Shown: piece after piece, positions 1-11,594 of the stretch
Position numbering within the stretch: the first letter of the stretch is position 1
Layout of the letters: the number at the start of each line of letters is the position of its first letter
Origin: Cutaneotrichosporon cavernicola
Taxonomy: Eukaryota; Basidiomycota; Tremellomycetes; Trichosporonales; Trichosporonaceae
Assembly: GCF_030864355.1 (NCBI RefSeq)
Contig: NC_083393.1
Span: forward strand, 620,001 to 684,000
DNA length: 64,000 nt
Direction: 5' to 3'
Notes under the pieces: generated by a model
Told to the model about the DNA's origin: nothing
Databases searched by the model: none
What the model saw: only the letters and a program-made list of their open reading frames with translations
Program-made: the position numbers and the translations under genes

Positions 1-1410
1 TCCTCTCCTCCTTCACCCTCCTACCCACCCGTGCCTCCCGCCCCCTCCCCCATCTCCCTCTCCCGCTCACGCCAGGTCGCCTCGCTCGTATCCCGTTTCC
101 AGATCGCGGTGACACGCGATGCCACCCCCCGTCGCCCGAGCTCAAGCTCAGGCCGCCGAGCAAGCGGTTGGGCCGAGAATGTCGCCGACGACAACCACAC
201 TCCTTCCACTTCCCAGCCCACGCCCGATATCGACAACGCCCCTGAACCCCAGCCAGTGATCATCGAACCCGTGCCCGAGCCAGAACCGCCCAAGTCTGTC
301 CATGTAGAGCCTGTGCCCGCGGAATCTCCCCTCAAGAGCAAGGAGAAGGACACGGCCAAAGTCGCAACAAAGGGCCGTCCCAAGGTCCTCAAGCCGTCAA
401 AGGAGAATGAGCTGAAGAATCACACAGCACAAAGGACGAACGCCAAGGACACCAAGGACCTCAAAGAACGCCACGGCGAGCTCAAGGATCGCCGCGGCAA
501 GCCCCTCCCTCGGCCGAGCATGACACCTGGATCCGTCTCCCCTGCCCCGCCGCGCGCACTCAAGCCCAAGCTGTCCATGCCCAAGTTAAAGCCGTCACAT
601 TCCGGCCCGTCTGACGGCCGGCCACCCCACAAAGTGCCTCGCCGCCCAGCGAGCGCCCAACCGTTTCCGCAGCAGGGCACCGGCGCGTCCATGGTCTCCC
701 AGCGGACTGGTGGCAGCTCCGCCTCTCGCGGCAGTGTAGGGAGCGACAGCAGTCCCTCGAAGCCGACCGCAAGCAGCTTAGCCAAGTTGCGTCCGCGCTC
801 GAGTCTCGGCGCCACGCCTACACCTTCCCACAAGTCACCCACGCCGACGGAGCGCCGTCCCCGTCACTCGACCCCGATAATGAGGTCGCCGCCCTCGGCG
901 CAGAGTGCGTCCACCTCCCGACTGATGCAGGGCACCGCTGCGAGCCGCGCGCGTGCGGCGGCTGTGCAGTCGTCGCACACGCCGACGAAGCGGGAGCCTA
1001 GCACTGGGCCGAAGTCGCTCAAGAGCAGCACGAGCAGTGCCAGTAGCGCGCGGTCGCCGCCCTCCAAGTCTACTCCCGCCCGCTCGCCCCCGGCAGCTGA
1101 TACCCGCAAAGTGCCCGCTCCAGTTGGCCGGTCGCCTATCGGCCGCCTTGGGCTCGCGGCGGCGCGTGAGGCCCCGCGTCCGGACGAGGTGGCGGCGAAC
1201 AAGGAGGTGGCTGCTGCTGCTGCTGAGGCTGAGGCTGAGGTCGAGGGCGATGTCGAGAAGAAGGAGGAGAAGGCAGACGATGGCGAGGGCGCTAAGAGGG
1301 AAGACGGCGGCGAGAAGAATGACGACGGTACGGAGAAGGACGACGGCGCGGATAAGGACGACGGCGCGGAGAAGGACGACACTGAGGGCGACGACAAGCC
1401 TACCGAGTAA
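1..1410 (+). CDS. Low-complexity Ser/Pro/Lys-rich protein, 5' partial
   Basis: The frame is open from the left edge to a TAA at 1408-1410, so the start lies outside the window and about 469 residues are visible. No enzyme domain is recognised. The visible part is rich in Ser, Pro, Lys and Arg with many SP and TP sites, as in disordered, phosphorylated cytoskeletal or nuclear proteins. The C-terminus (roughly the last 60 residues) changes abruptly to an acidic Glu/Asp/Lys repeat built on EKDDGA-like units. Codons end mostly in G or C, which supports real coding. A short run with ASLVSRF near the left edge is the only part that looks ordered. Function is unknown. Confidence 0.7.
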   Translation, partial: SSPPSPSYPPVPPAPSPISLSRSRQVASLVSRFQIAVTRDATPRRPSSSSGRRASGWAENVADDNHTPSTSQPTPDIDNAPEPQPVIIEPVPEPEPPKSVHVEPVPAESPLKSKEKDTAKVATKGRPKVLKPSKENELKNHTAQRTNAKDTKDLKERHGELKDRRGKPLPRPSMTPGSVSPAPPRALKPKLSMPKLKPSHSGPSDGRPPHKVPRRPASAQPFPQQGTGASMVSQRTGGSSASRGSVGSDSSPSKPTASSLAKLRPRSSLGATPTPSHKSPTPTERRPRHSTPIMRSPPSAQSASTSRLMQGTAASRARAAAVQSSHTPTKREPSTGPKSLKSSTSSASSARSPPSKSTPARSPPAADTRKVPAPVGRSPIGRLGLAAAREAPRPDEVAANKEVAAAAAEAEAEVEGDVEKKEEKADDGEGAKREDGGEKNDDGTEKDDGADKDDGAEKDDTEGDDKPTE

Positions 1411-2204
1411 CATATTGGCTCCAATTCCCGTACCATCCCACCCCTAGATTCCCATTGATACCTCGACATTTTCCCGGATCCACATCGCGCCTAATATACC
1501 CTGCACCTATGCGCGACACGACCCAGCTCTCGACGACGATTCTGCCACTGAGTGGCTATGATGTATCTAGCTTGTACACAGCGTTGCCCCATTTGACGTG
1601 TGCGTGACGGTTGTGGAAGCCTGAGGGGTTGCATGAATCGTACTCGCACTGGTGCGATCAGTTCAGATTGCCAGTCTATGGACAGTACGCCGAATGTCGG
1701 CTCCAACGTTGTTCACGTAGAGATATGAACAGCGCAGTAGTACAGAGAGGAGGGCAAGAGTAACCTCCTAGGTGGGGTCATTGTCTTCGCTACCCAGTAA
1801 CGAGTGGATAGCCGTATTCAAGGATGGATCTGGACAATGCTGTGAGGTATATCTGATCTGGTCTTGCAGCATTATTTACCTAACAACTTGAAAGATGCTG
1901 TGAGAGGGGGGAGATTGCGCATGGACCTCTTGGGTGGCGAGAACTCATTTCGTAGTGCATTAACGAGGCACTCGTGCTGTTCAGAATCACCGATGAACAG
2001 CGCGGTAAGCTCACTCCAAAAAGTCTGTTCCACAGCGCTGTCTTGCCCTAACATCGCACCTCACAGCCCACAGCATGGTGATTAGGACATGCATGCAGTG
2101 CTAATGATTGGCAGATACGGATTAGGGGTGATTAGCCTGGCGCGCTGGGGATATTGATACAGGATATCGATTATGAATGCAGGGCGATTGGATCATTAAT
2201 CAGA
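1411..2204. other. Convergent intergenic region
   Basis: This is the space between the 3' ends of the left-edge gene and the SAC phosphatase gene. It presumably holds both 3' UTRs. I see no coding bias, RNA gene or clear repeat. Confidence 0.5.
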
Positions 2205-5200
2205 TCAGAGCCACAGGAAACGCTTCCAAGCGTAATCGACCCTCGCGAGTACAGAGACGAGCTTCTCAGCATCCGAGATGCTGCTGTCAGCTATTTCCAA
2301 AAGTTCAAGCTCACCTAACAACGTCCTTGTTCTCGACAAAGTCGTCCCCGATCGTATGGACACGCGCACACTGGTCCCTGATGCGGCGTACGATACGGTC
2401 GACCGTCGCGGCGCACGTCTCGCCCGCTTCTAGGCCTACGTCGTCGTCCTCATCATCAGAAGCGGGTCCGTTACGTGCAGCAAATTCGCGAGGAAGGGCC
2501 TTGAAGGCGAAGAACTCGTCCGCGTCGGGGTCCACTGCCGAGAGCTCCACTACCGCCTCGGGGGTCTTGGGAGTCTTGGGCGTGCTGACTGGAGACTTGG
2601 ACGAGCGCTTGAGCTTGGTCGGCGTGCCGAAAAGGCTCTTGGGCGCAGGGGTCGCTACGTCCTTTGCCCGGATCGAGAAGGTGCTGTATCGCGTCCCTTC
2701 GTCGGCAGGGGAGAAGCGGACTACGAAACCGGCATTCTCAGTCGCGTCACGCCCGGCCTCCTGTAGCGCCGAAAGGATGTACGCGCCTGACGTTAGCTTT
2801 GAGAATTCTTAAAACGAGCTCACCCTTCTGGATCGAGGTAATGGACTTGAGCGGGATGCGGGTGAACTCGTTGACCTTCTCCAAGGTATAGTTGAACGAG
2901 ACGACGTAGAGCGCCTGCTTGGTCTGGTGTCAGATAGCTTCGTCATCCTATCCTACAAGAAGCAAGACCTTCTCCTCAAGCTTGAGTGAGACTGTGGTGT
3001 TGCGCTGGTCCGGGGAGAGGAGCGTCCAACCCGCGACACGGTGTTCGCCTTCACTGAGCACACGTGCCGAGCTCGTCTCAACTGCGATGTTAGCTGAAGA
3101 TCTAAGCCCATGAGCTCACTGGCGGCGGCACGGATTCGCGACTGCTTGATGAGGGCAGACGACTCGGTCGTCTGCAGATCCTGGAGGAACTCGTTGAACA
3201 CACCCATGTTGCGGTGGCCAAGCATGAAGGAGATGACAGCCTGCGCGAAGAAGTCCGTGACGGCGCCGTAGAACATGCGACTGAGCGAGCTCACACCGTC
3301 GTTGAGCTGCGGTGAGCGGTCTACCGTGATGTCAACTCACCATGCCAGAGATGTCGCGCTTGCCCGTGCGCACAAAGTCACCCTTGAGCGCCGTGGTGTG
3401 CGCGTAGCACATGCTGATCATGTCGCCGTTGTTGGCCCAAACTGATGTCAGCGCACTCAGGTTGGGGACGAACTGTCGTTGAACACTGTCTCGATGTTAC
3501 TGGTGGCTGGGTCGACGACGACACCGAGCTGAAGGAGCATCTGGGTGAGAACGTGGCGCGCGATGGCCGATTGCACTACGTTGGTGCGATCCAGGCAGTC
3601 AATGCAGCTGCGTGTCAGCCATGGGGGACAAAACCAGCTCACTTGGTCCGGAACACGCCGTGTTGCTCCCGCACGGCATCGCCCTCGAGGCACCAGAGAT
3701 AGCCCATGGCGCTGAAATCGAGCTGCGAGATGAGGTCCGAGATATTGGCCCAGTTCATGCCCTTGCAATGCTCGTGGAAGTCAAAGGGGACGTAGTGGAT
3801 ATCCGGACGACCGAGATCCGCCACGAGCTCTGTGAACCCGTTCGTAACAGCCGCCTCCCGGCCGTGCTGCTCAGACAGGTTGACGACGGTCTGGTGTCAG
3901 CCTGCTCGCAGGTATTCAACTGAGGACTCACGATGGGACCGTGGCGCTGGCGCAGGTCGTCAAAGTGCAAGTTTGCAACGGAGAATGTCTGGTCAACAGG
4001 GAGATCGAGAACAGGCGGCGGCTTCATCGACCACGGCGTCTGGCTCCATTTGAGCGGGATCGAACCGCGGATCTGCACAAAGCTGAAGAGCGAGACCTTG
4101 CCACCGACGAGAGCGCGCACCATCATCTCCGTCTCAACAAAGTTGGCGACGTGACCCTCGTGGTCAATTCCACGTCTCTGATATCGCAGGCCGGCACGCT
4201 CCTTGCTTCGACGCGAAATAAGTGCAATGTTGACGGGGATCGGTGGCAGTGCTTCTTCGTCGGCTAGTGTCGGGGGGAGGGGGATCGTGAATGTGGAGGC
4301 CTGCACCCAACCCTGTGATACGGGGAGGATGTACGCGTGTAGCCCAAGGTCGATGAAGTCGCGCATGAGGTGCTCGTTCCAGAAGAACCGCCGATCGTAC
4401 CGTCGCCACAAAGGGAGGTGGACGTCGGGCTCGACGATGTCGCCCATCTCGGCGGCCGACGTTGTCGATCTGGCGGAGCGCGCGCCAGGCGAAGTGGGTG
4501 GTGTGTTGCCAGAGCGTGGGAAGAACGGCTTTTCGGGCGGGCCACCTTCGCTTAGGAGCTGCTCTAGCAGAGACGTCGATGTCGTCCGGGTCGACAGGCG
4601 GCTTCTCTTGTACTGGAGCGTGTGCGACGAGTCAAACTCGAACGAGTAGTAGAACTCGCCCGACCCCAGCTCCTGCTGCATCTGGCGCAGGATCTTGGTC
4701 TCGAGGTCCCGGCGCTGCGGCGCATCAATGATGGGCGCTGGGGTCGGTGTACCAGGTCGCGACGGTCGGTCGCTGCCTGCACTGGCCACTGAGAGCGAGG
4801 GCGACGGCGGAACGTCGACTGGCGTGGACGAGCGGCTCTCGTCCCCTTCGGGCACAGCGTCGAGGGGAGGCTCGACCGTGACCTTGGGAAGTACCGTCAT
4901 CTCCTGCTCATCAACTTCCTCTTCCCCTTCTTTCTCAGAAGTTGTGGTCGCTGCATTGGTGGACGGCTTGGTCCGCGGCGTCCCCAGTCGAGGCTTGAAG
5001 CGGCCCCAGCCTAGTGACAGACGCCGCTTGACACGGGCCTCGGGCGTGTCTTCCTCAGGAGGTGGTGGGAGCGGGATCGGTGTCTCGTCGGCCTCGGGTG
5101 CAATCTCAGACGATCTCCGAGATATATCTGCCGAGTCGATTTCCGATTCGGACTCGGACGACTCCTCGTCCGTCGATGGAGCTGTGCCGAGTGCAGGCGA

Positions 5201-5819
5201 CCATGGCAGACGCCATCGTGTCTTGGGCTTTGGCTTCTTCGGTACCCGCTTCAACTTGCGTCAGAACAGCAGGGCGCATGACGTACCATTATCCTGGACA
5301 GGTGCCGAATCTGCAAATTGGCAAGGTCGGGCACAAGGGGCACAAAGTGCACGTCAGTGAGGGTAAAGATCTCATGGACGACCCGCTGCTGCTCCTGGTC
5401 GCTGAAGGGGTCGTCGTCGGTTTGGAAGAGGCGTGTGGGTTGCTTGGTTGCGGGAAGGAAGACACAAAGGTATGCGGCTTTGGTCAGCTCGGGCCTGCGT
5501 GCAACATACCGTCCCATAACCGCACGATGCCAAGCACACCGCCAATCTCGACCTCGTCATCGCCTTGGCCGGTGCTTGCGGGTGCCGAGCCATAAGGTTC
5601 GACCTTGCCTTTGAGTCCCCAGTGGATCAGGACAGCTGGGTCTTCGGACACCGGGACGATGCCGACGGGCTTGAGCAGGAGACCATGGTCTGTGAGAGAG
5701 AGGATGAGGCGGCGGTGTAAGGTAATAGGGAATGGAGGGACGCTTATGCGTGCTGGGAGTTGATTTGAAAGAGAGGATAATGCGAGGCCTGTGAGCTGTG
5801 TATGAGGAGGTCTGTTCAT
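2205..5819 (-). CDS. SAC-domain phosphoinositide phosphatase (INPP5F/Sac2-like)
   Basis: This is a multi-exon gene of roughly 1,050-1,100 codons. The start is the ATG at 5819-5817 (MNRPPHTQL), and the stop is at 2205 after a last short exon ending FLWL. The first three exons carry the N-terminal SAC half, including VLGIVRLWD, RRGIDHEGHVANFVETE and the loop IRGSIPLKWSQ. A Ser/Pro-rich insert of about 150 residues lies between 5250 and 4700. The catalytic CX5R(T) motif, NCIDCLDRTN, is assembled across an intron near 3610-3650. Downstream exons hold a helical region like the hSac2 extension. The family removes phosphates from phosphoinositides on endosomal or other membranes. Substrate specificity cannot be read from sequence alone. 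At least eight short introns of 31-45 nt are visible. No transmembrane segment is seen, unlike Sac1. Confidence 0.85.
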
Positions 5820-6250
5820 TATAGACAGTATAAGTAGTGGATGTGGATGTTGTGATGATGGGTTTGAGTCATCAAGCCACCCATACAACCTCCAAGGTTA
5901 AGCCGCTAAACATGTTACCTCCACCCAGGATTCTTTGTGATGGCATGGTCATTTGGTGCATCGTCCCACACCACAACAATAATCCCTGGATCCCTGACTA
6001 TCCTATATCCTATTCCACCGGAAATACACCACGTGGATGTATGACTCGGTCACTCGGCCCGCTTCGGTCCTTTATCAGATGTCGGTATCCTCGGCCCGTG
6101 AATTGGCCGTCATCCTTCGGCATGTCGGCCCACCCACCCCACATCAAAAGAGTCACTTGACACCCAGTTCACCATATAACGCGGAGCAGATAAGTCTATC
6201 AGCTCCCAGCTCCCATCTCTCCTTCCCTCCCTCCATTCATCACACGCACC
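5820..6250. promoter_or_regulatory. Divergent promoter, SAC phosphatase / alpha-galactosidase
   Basis: This 431-bp interval separates two divergent start codons, so it must carry both promoters. The last 60 bases before the alpha-galactosidase ATG are pyrimidine-rich (CTCC repeats), like a fungal 5' leader. No operator can be named with confidence. Confidence 0.5.
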
Positions 6251-8533
6251 ATGACTAAGATTCTTCAGAACGGAGGTGGGTACCTGTTACCGATCTCGCT
6301 GACATCAGGCGCCAAGGTGACCGAGGTCAAGGCCGCCATCAGTGTGCTTGGGTCGCGCGCCTTCTCGCTCAATGCCTGGGGCATGAACTACGCCTTCCAC
6401 GTCGACGCGAATGGCGATCTGATTCACGACCATTTCGGTACACCAGCAGCGGTGCAGCCGACCGAGGTCGGGAACGGGCACATCTCGGGCTGGGCGACCG
6501 GCATGACCGACGAGAAACGCGAGCTCCCAGACTCAGGACGCGGCGACTTCCGCCTCCCCGCCATCCACATTCGCACTGGTGCCGGCCATACCGTCACCGA
6601 CTTCAAGTACACCGGATACCAGGTTATGAGGGGCAAACCAGAGCTCGAGGGCCTGCCATCGACATTTGGTGGCGATCGGGATGTCTCGACACTCATCGTC
6701 ACGCTCGAGGACGAGGAGAGCGGTCTCGAGGCCACGCTCCGCTACTCGGTCTTCCCGTCACACAACGCGGTCGCAAAGTCGTACACTATCACCAACAAGG
6801 GCAGTGAGGAAGTCGAGATCAAGCGTGCTGCCAGCTTCACCCTCAACCTCGACGCGGGGGAGTGGGACATGGTCTACCTTGCCGGAGACTGGGCACGCGA
6901 GACTAACCAGGTCCGCCGCCGCATCGACGTCGGCACCCAGGGGTGAGCTTTTGCGGGCTGGATATGAAAAGCTGACGCCAGGTTCCAGAGCCTGTGTGGA
7001 TACTCGTCGCACTTCTTCAACCCCTTCGTGGCGCTTGTGTCGTCGGAGACGAGCGAGACCAGCGGCCCGGCATACGGCCTTTCATTTGTCTACTCTGGCT
7101 CGTTCGCGGTTGAGGTCGAGCGGTTCGTTACCGACCGCGTGCGCGCCAACATCGGCCTCAACCCGCTCCACCTCGACTGGAAGCTGGCACCAGGCGAGTC
7201 GTTCACCACGCCCGAGTGCGTCGCAGTGTTCTCGGACCAAGGACTCGGCGGCATGAGCCGCAACCTTCACCGCCTGTATCGCAACCACCTGAGTCGGTCT
7301 GAATGGACCCACCGCCACCGCCCTGTGCTCCTCAACTCGTGGGAGGGCATGTACTTTGACTTTGACGCGGAGAAGCTGTACACCAAGGCCAAGGATTGCG
7401 CCGAGCTGGGTGTCAAGCTCTACGTCATGGATGACGGATGGTTTGGCGTCAAGCACCCGCGCACAGACGATCACGCTGGTTTGGGCGACTGGGTGCCAAA
7501 TCCCGACCGCTTCCCGAACGGACTCAAGGACCTGGTGGACCGTGCCACCGCTCTCCAGGTCAGCGGCAGTAAGGACAAGCTCAAGTTTGGTCTCTGGGTC
7601 GAGCCGGAGATGGTCAACCCCCAGAGTGAGCTGTATGAGGCGCACCCCGACTGGGTTTTGCACGCGGGCAAGCACAAACGGACAGAGCAGCGTAGCCAGC
7701 TCGTACTCGACCTCTCGCGCCGCGAGGTGCAGGACTACATCATCGACGCCATTGGGTCCGTTCTCGCATCGGCGGACGTCTCATATGTCAAGTGGGACAA
7801 CAACCGCGCGATCCACGAACTGCCCTCGCCCGCCACCGCCCACGCCTACATGCTCGGACTATACCGCGTAATCGACAGCCTCACCTGCCGCTTCCCGCAC
7901 ATCCTGTGGGAAGGTTGTGCATCTGGCGGTGGACGCTTCGACCCGGGTCTCCTGCACTACTGGCCCCAGAGCTGGACCAGTGACAACACGGACGCCCTTG
8001 ACCGCCTGCACATCCAGTTTGGCACGTCGCTCGCCTACCCCCCAAGCAGCATGGGTGCACACATCTCGGCCGTCCCGAACCACCAAACCCACCGTGTGAC
8101 GCCGCTCGAGTTCCGCGCCCATGTCGCGATGATGGGTGGATCCTTTGGTTTCGAGCTGGACCTGCAATCGATGAACGACGACGAGCGGCGACAGATCCAC
8201 AACATTGTCGCTCTCTCTGAAAAGGTCTCTCCCTACGTTCTGAAGGGTGACCTGTACCGCCTCGCCAGCCCGGAGAGCAACTACCCCGCCGCACTTTTCA
8301 TGCTCCCGGACGGTAGCGAGGGCGTACTCCTCGCCTTCTGCATGCAGTCCCGCATCCACAAGTTCTCTCCGCCGCTGATGCTTGCCGGCCTCAACCTCAA
8401 CGCCGCGTACGAGGTCGACTGCAAGACGTACACGGGGTCGGAACTCATGCGTTCCGGTCTCAAGATGAGCTGGGACTCGCGCGATTACCAGAGCCGAGTT
8501 CTGTTTGTCAAGCGTCTTCCTGACAACTGCTAG
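6251..8533 (+). CDS. Alpha-galactosidase, glycoside hydrolase family 36
   Basis: It hydrolyses terminal alpha-1,6-galactose from melibiose or raffinose-type sugars. Two exons, 6251-6942 and 6982-8533, join in frame as GTQGFQSLCGYSSHFFNPF and give 747 residues, the usual GH36 length. The N-terminal beta-sandwich includes AFSLNAWGMNYAF. The barrel carries LNSWEGMYFD, the nucleophile Asp in YVKWDNNR and the acid/base Asp in SWTSDNTDALDR. GCASGGGRFDPGLL is also typical. There is no signal peptide, so the enzyme is predicted to be cytosolic and would need a sugar importer. None is adjacent. GH36 without a signal peptide resembles bacterial enzymes and a minority of fungal ones, so horizontal origin is possible but not shown. 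Codon use matches its neighbours. Confidence 0.95.
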
Positions 8534-8802
8534 GTATAAGTTTTGTGCTAGATAGGTGTAGGATACGATATGCGAAGAACTTTGTCGTGCATTACGGGGC
8601 TGGAGGTCGTGACGTTGGCTCATCATTCGCCACATTCGCCACATTCGTCGTAGGTTGGGTTCCTAACAGCCAGGATAGAGTTGGCAGGTCCTAAGACCAC
8701 TCCTCCTATACATACAAGTCGGGAAAAAGAACGCAGAGGGGCTCAGTCCACGAGAGAACGGGCAGGCCGATCAGGTGACAGCTCAGTGCAGCTACTTTCA
8801 TC
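8534..8802. other. Intergenic, alpha-galactosidase 3' end to tRNA-Ile
   Basis: The interval holds the 3' UTR region of the alpha-galactosidase gene, including a short direct repeat (attcgccacattcgccac) near 8630. No gene is seen. Confidence 0.4.
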
Positions 8803-8893
8803 GGCCGCTTAGCTCAGCTGGTTAGAGCATTGTACTAATATGCAGAGCCTATTAGTAATGCAAAGGTCGGCAGTTCGATCCTGTCAGTGGTCA
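8803..8893 (+). tRNA. tRNA-Ile (anticodon AAT), intron-containing
   Basis: The cloverleaf folds by eye. The acceptor GGCCGCT pairs with AGTGGTC with two G-U pairs. The D-arm is GCTC/GAGC, the anticodon stem TTGTA/TGCAA, and the T-arm GGCAG-TTCGATC-CTGTC. The loop reads C-T-AAT-A followed by an intron of about 17 nt after position 37, the canonical place. The discriminator is A. Anticodon AAT (read as IAU) decodes isoleucine. Confidence 0.9.
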
Positions 8894-9452
8894 TCGGGAC
8901 AAACGCGAGGGCGTCTCATCCTTTTTCTGGTCGAGAAGGAGCGAGGATGCGAAACTGGTTGGTAGTGCAGATGGTCGACTGATCGACTGCCGCGCCTCAC
9001 TCAATGGGCCCAACATGCCCAACAAACATAATCCGGAGCTAATCCTAATGGACATTTTGACCCCTATACAGGTAGGGTGGATTAGCAAAGTTGGACAAAG
9101 AGCAGTGGCTGGTGGGTGCAGCGCAGGCCAAGGGAAGGCGCATCCGTTCAGAATGCTCTATGTGCGTTCACGCTTCGCAGAGGATTCTACGACCTACAAC
9201 ACTTCGCCTTTGACACTTTCACCCTCAACAGGATCACAAGCTACATTCTCAATCGTAATATACCTCCAACAATTGGCCCTGTAAGACCGAGACACGGAGA
9301 TGTCCGTTATCCGTCGGCTTGATTGGGGACTCACCAACTGGCCCATCGGATACGGATGAGCCCAACCGTCAACCGACATCGGCTCTGGCTTAGATTCTGA
9401 GGTGGGCAGGGTACACAGTCCAACCTTGTAACCTTCCATTCTTCCAGTGATC
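8894..9452. other. Intergenic, tRNA-Ile to CYB2
   Basis: No gene or strong repeat is seen. It should contain the promoter of the flavocytochrome b2 gene. No clear TATA box was found. Confidence 0.4.
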
Positions 9453-11513
9453 ATGTTCGCACGTCCACTGGTGCGCACTGCACGCGCGGTGCGCTGTACC
9501 AAGCGCCGCTTCGCTTCCTCAACTGCCAGCACTGTCAGCTCCGGGTTCGCGACGCGTGCCGCGCTCGCTGCCGCTGGCGCTGTTGTTGTCGTGAGTTGCC
9601 TAGTCTGAGTGGCAGCTGATACCAGGCCGGCACAGTCTACACCATCCTTCCTCAGGCTCACGCCGATGCGTCTCGGGTTACCAAGTCCGGCGAGAGGATT
9701 ATCACCCTCGAAGAGATGGGGAAGCACTGGCAGGCTGGGTCGCTGTGGGTTGCCATCGATGGGAAGGTGTATGAGTGAGTCAAGCTAGTGCGAGGGAGAG
9801 AGAGCTGACGACAGCGTGTCCGAGTTCGCCAACACCCATGTGCGTTGAGTCGTGATTCAAAGCCAGAGTCGTGATTCAACGCCAGCTTCGAGGTCACATA
9901 CACTGCTGACACCAGCCCGGCGGCAGCCGCATCCTGCTCGAGAACGGAGGGCGCGACACGACCAAGCTGTTCCATGCTATCCACCCGCCCAACACTATCC
10001 ACAAGTACGCCAAGGAGGTGCCGTGCGTCGGCGTGATTGACCCCGAAGGTGCGATAGGCTGGGCAGCTGGGGAGATTGGGATATGAGCTGACAGCAGAAC
10101 TCGCGGTTCTGGCGTCTCAGCGGAACGCCGAGGACGACCGGATTGACGCGGCACGAAAGAGACTGTTTGGTGTCGACTCGGTTGTTGGGATCTCAGACTT
10201 TGAGGTGCGCATTCGCCGTAGCGGCTTGTGCGAGAAACTCAGCAGAGTCGCAAGCTGACGCCAGCGCTATGCCAAGGACCTCCTTCCCTTGCACGCGTGG
10301 GCGTACTACTCGACGGGCGCGGACACAGAGGGCGGTGAGCCTTGGACCTGATGCTGATGGACCCGGGAGCCGACCCGCAGCCGTCAGATCATTGCACTCT
10401 CAGCTGACACCAGCCCTGGCCGAGAACGCTGCCATCTTCAAGCGCCTCTTCTTCCGGCCGCGCATTATGCGTGACGTGCACGACGTCGACACGTCCACCG
10501 AGTTCCTTGGCGTCAAGTCCAGCATCCCAGTGTACGTCGCTCCGACTGCGCGCAATGGCTTGGGCCAGCCGGAGGGCGAAGTCGCCGTTACACGGGGGGC
10601 GGGCGCAACCGGCATCTTCCAGGTGCTCTCACATTACGCGTCGCGTTCGCTCGACGAGGTCAAGGCTGCGGCACGCGACGGCCAGCATATCGGGTGGCAG
10701 GTATATCTGAACCCTGATCGGTGAGCTGCGCGGCAAGAATGTAGCTGACGGTAAGGGAGCGCAGTCGCGAGGCGATCGAAGAGGCTGTCGCGGCTGGCGC
10801 GCACTCTATCTGGATTACGGCAGACACTGTGACTGTGAGCTCGGAAAGCAGGCGCAAGCTCACTGCAGCTTGGGAAGCGGGAGACGGAGCGCCGACTGAA
10901 CGCCGAGGCAAACCCGGCACCACACGGGCAGCCGCTGAGTCGCGAGCGCCAGCGTTTCGGGTAAGCAAGTGAGGGAGCCAGCTGAAGCAAGGTTCAGTGC
11001 GCACGACGCGCGCATGTCGTGGGATGACATTGCTTTTGTGCGCAAGTATGCTCCGGGCCTGCCTGTGGTGATCAAGGGCGTCGGCGCGTGGGAGGACGTT
11101 GTGCTGGCTTACAAGTACGGCGCGGATGCTGTCGTCCTCTCCAACCACGGCGGGCGGCAGCTGGACTTTGCGCAGCCACCGCTCAAGGTGCTGTATGACG
11201 TGAACAAGAACGCGCCGCAGGTGCTGCACCGCAAGAACTTTAACATTTTTGTCGACGGCAGCGTGCGGCATGGCACCGACGTTCTCAAGGCGTTGTGTCT
11301 CGGCGCCACAGCGGTCGGGCTGGGCCGGCCGTTCATCTACGCTGCGACGGGGTGGGGCTCGGACGGAGTCGAGAAAGCGGTGGAAAGTTGGTCGCAATCT
11401 AAACCGAGCTAACTCCAGTCCTTGAGGAGGAGATCGCGATCGGGATGCAGCTGCTTGGCGTCACACGCGTCGACCAACTTGGCCCGCAATACCTCGACAC
11501 GTCCAAGATCTAG
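9453..11513 (+). CDS. CYB2: Flavocytochrome b2, L-lactate:cytochrome c oxidoreductase
   Basis: It oxidises L-lactate to pyruvate and passes electrons through FMN and heme b to cytochrome c in the mitochondrial intermembrane space. The ATG at 9453 gives an Arg-rich presequence followed by a hydrophobic stretch (AALAAAGAVVVV), a bipartite intermembrane-space signal. The cytochrome b5 domain is split by several introns and shows THPGGSRILLENGG and FHAIHPPN, which carry the two heme His ligands. The FMN domain includes APTARNGLGQPEGE, VLSHYASRSLDEV, GWQVYLNPDR and LSNHGGRQLD with the catalytic His and Arg. It ends GPQYLDTSKI at the TAG 11511-11513. About ten short introns are visible, several ending CTGACNNCAG. 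A different 2-hydroxy acid is possible as substrate, but the b5 fusion favours lactate. Confidence 0.92.
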
Positions 11514-11594
11514 CCGACACATTAAAGTTATAGATGCATGTGAATGGCAGGTATACATTACACTCTATCCGCCCATGGCGTTACACATTGTCTA

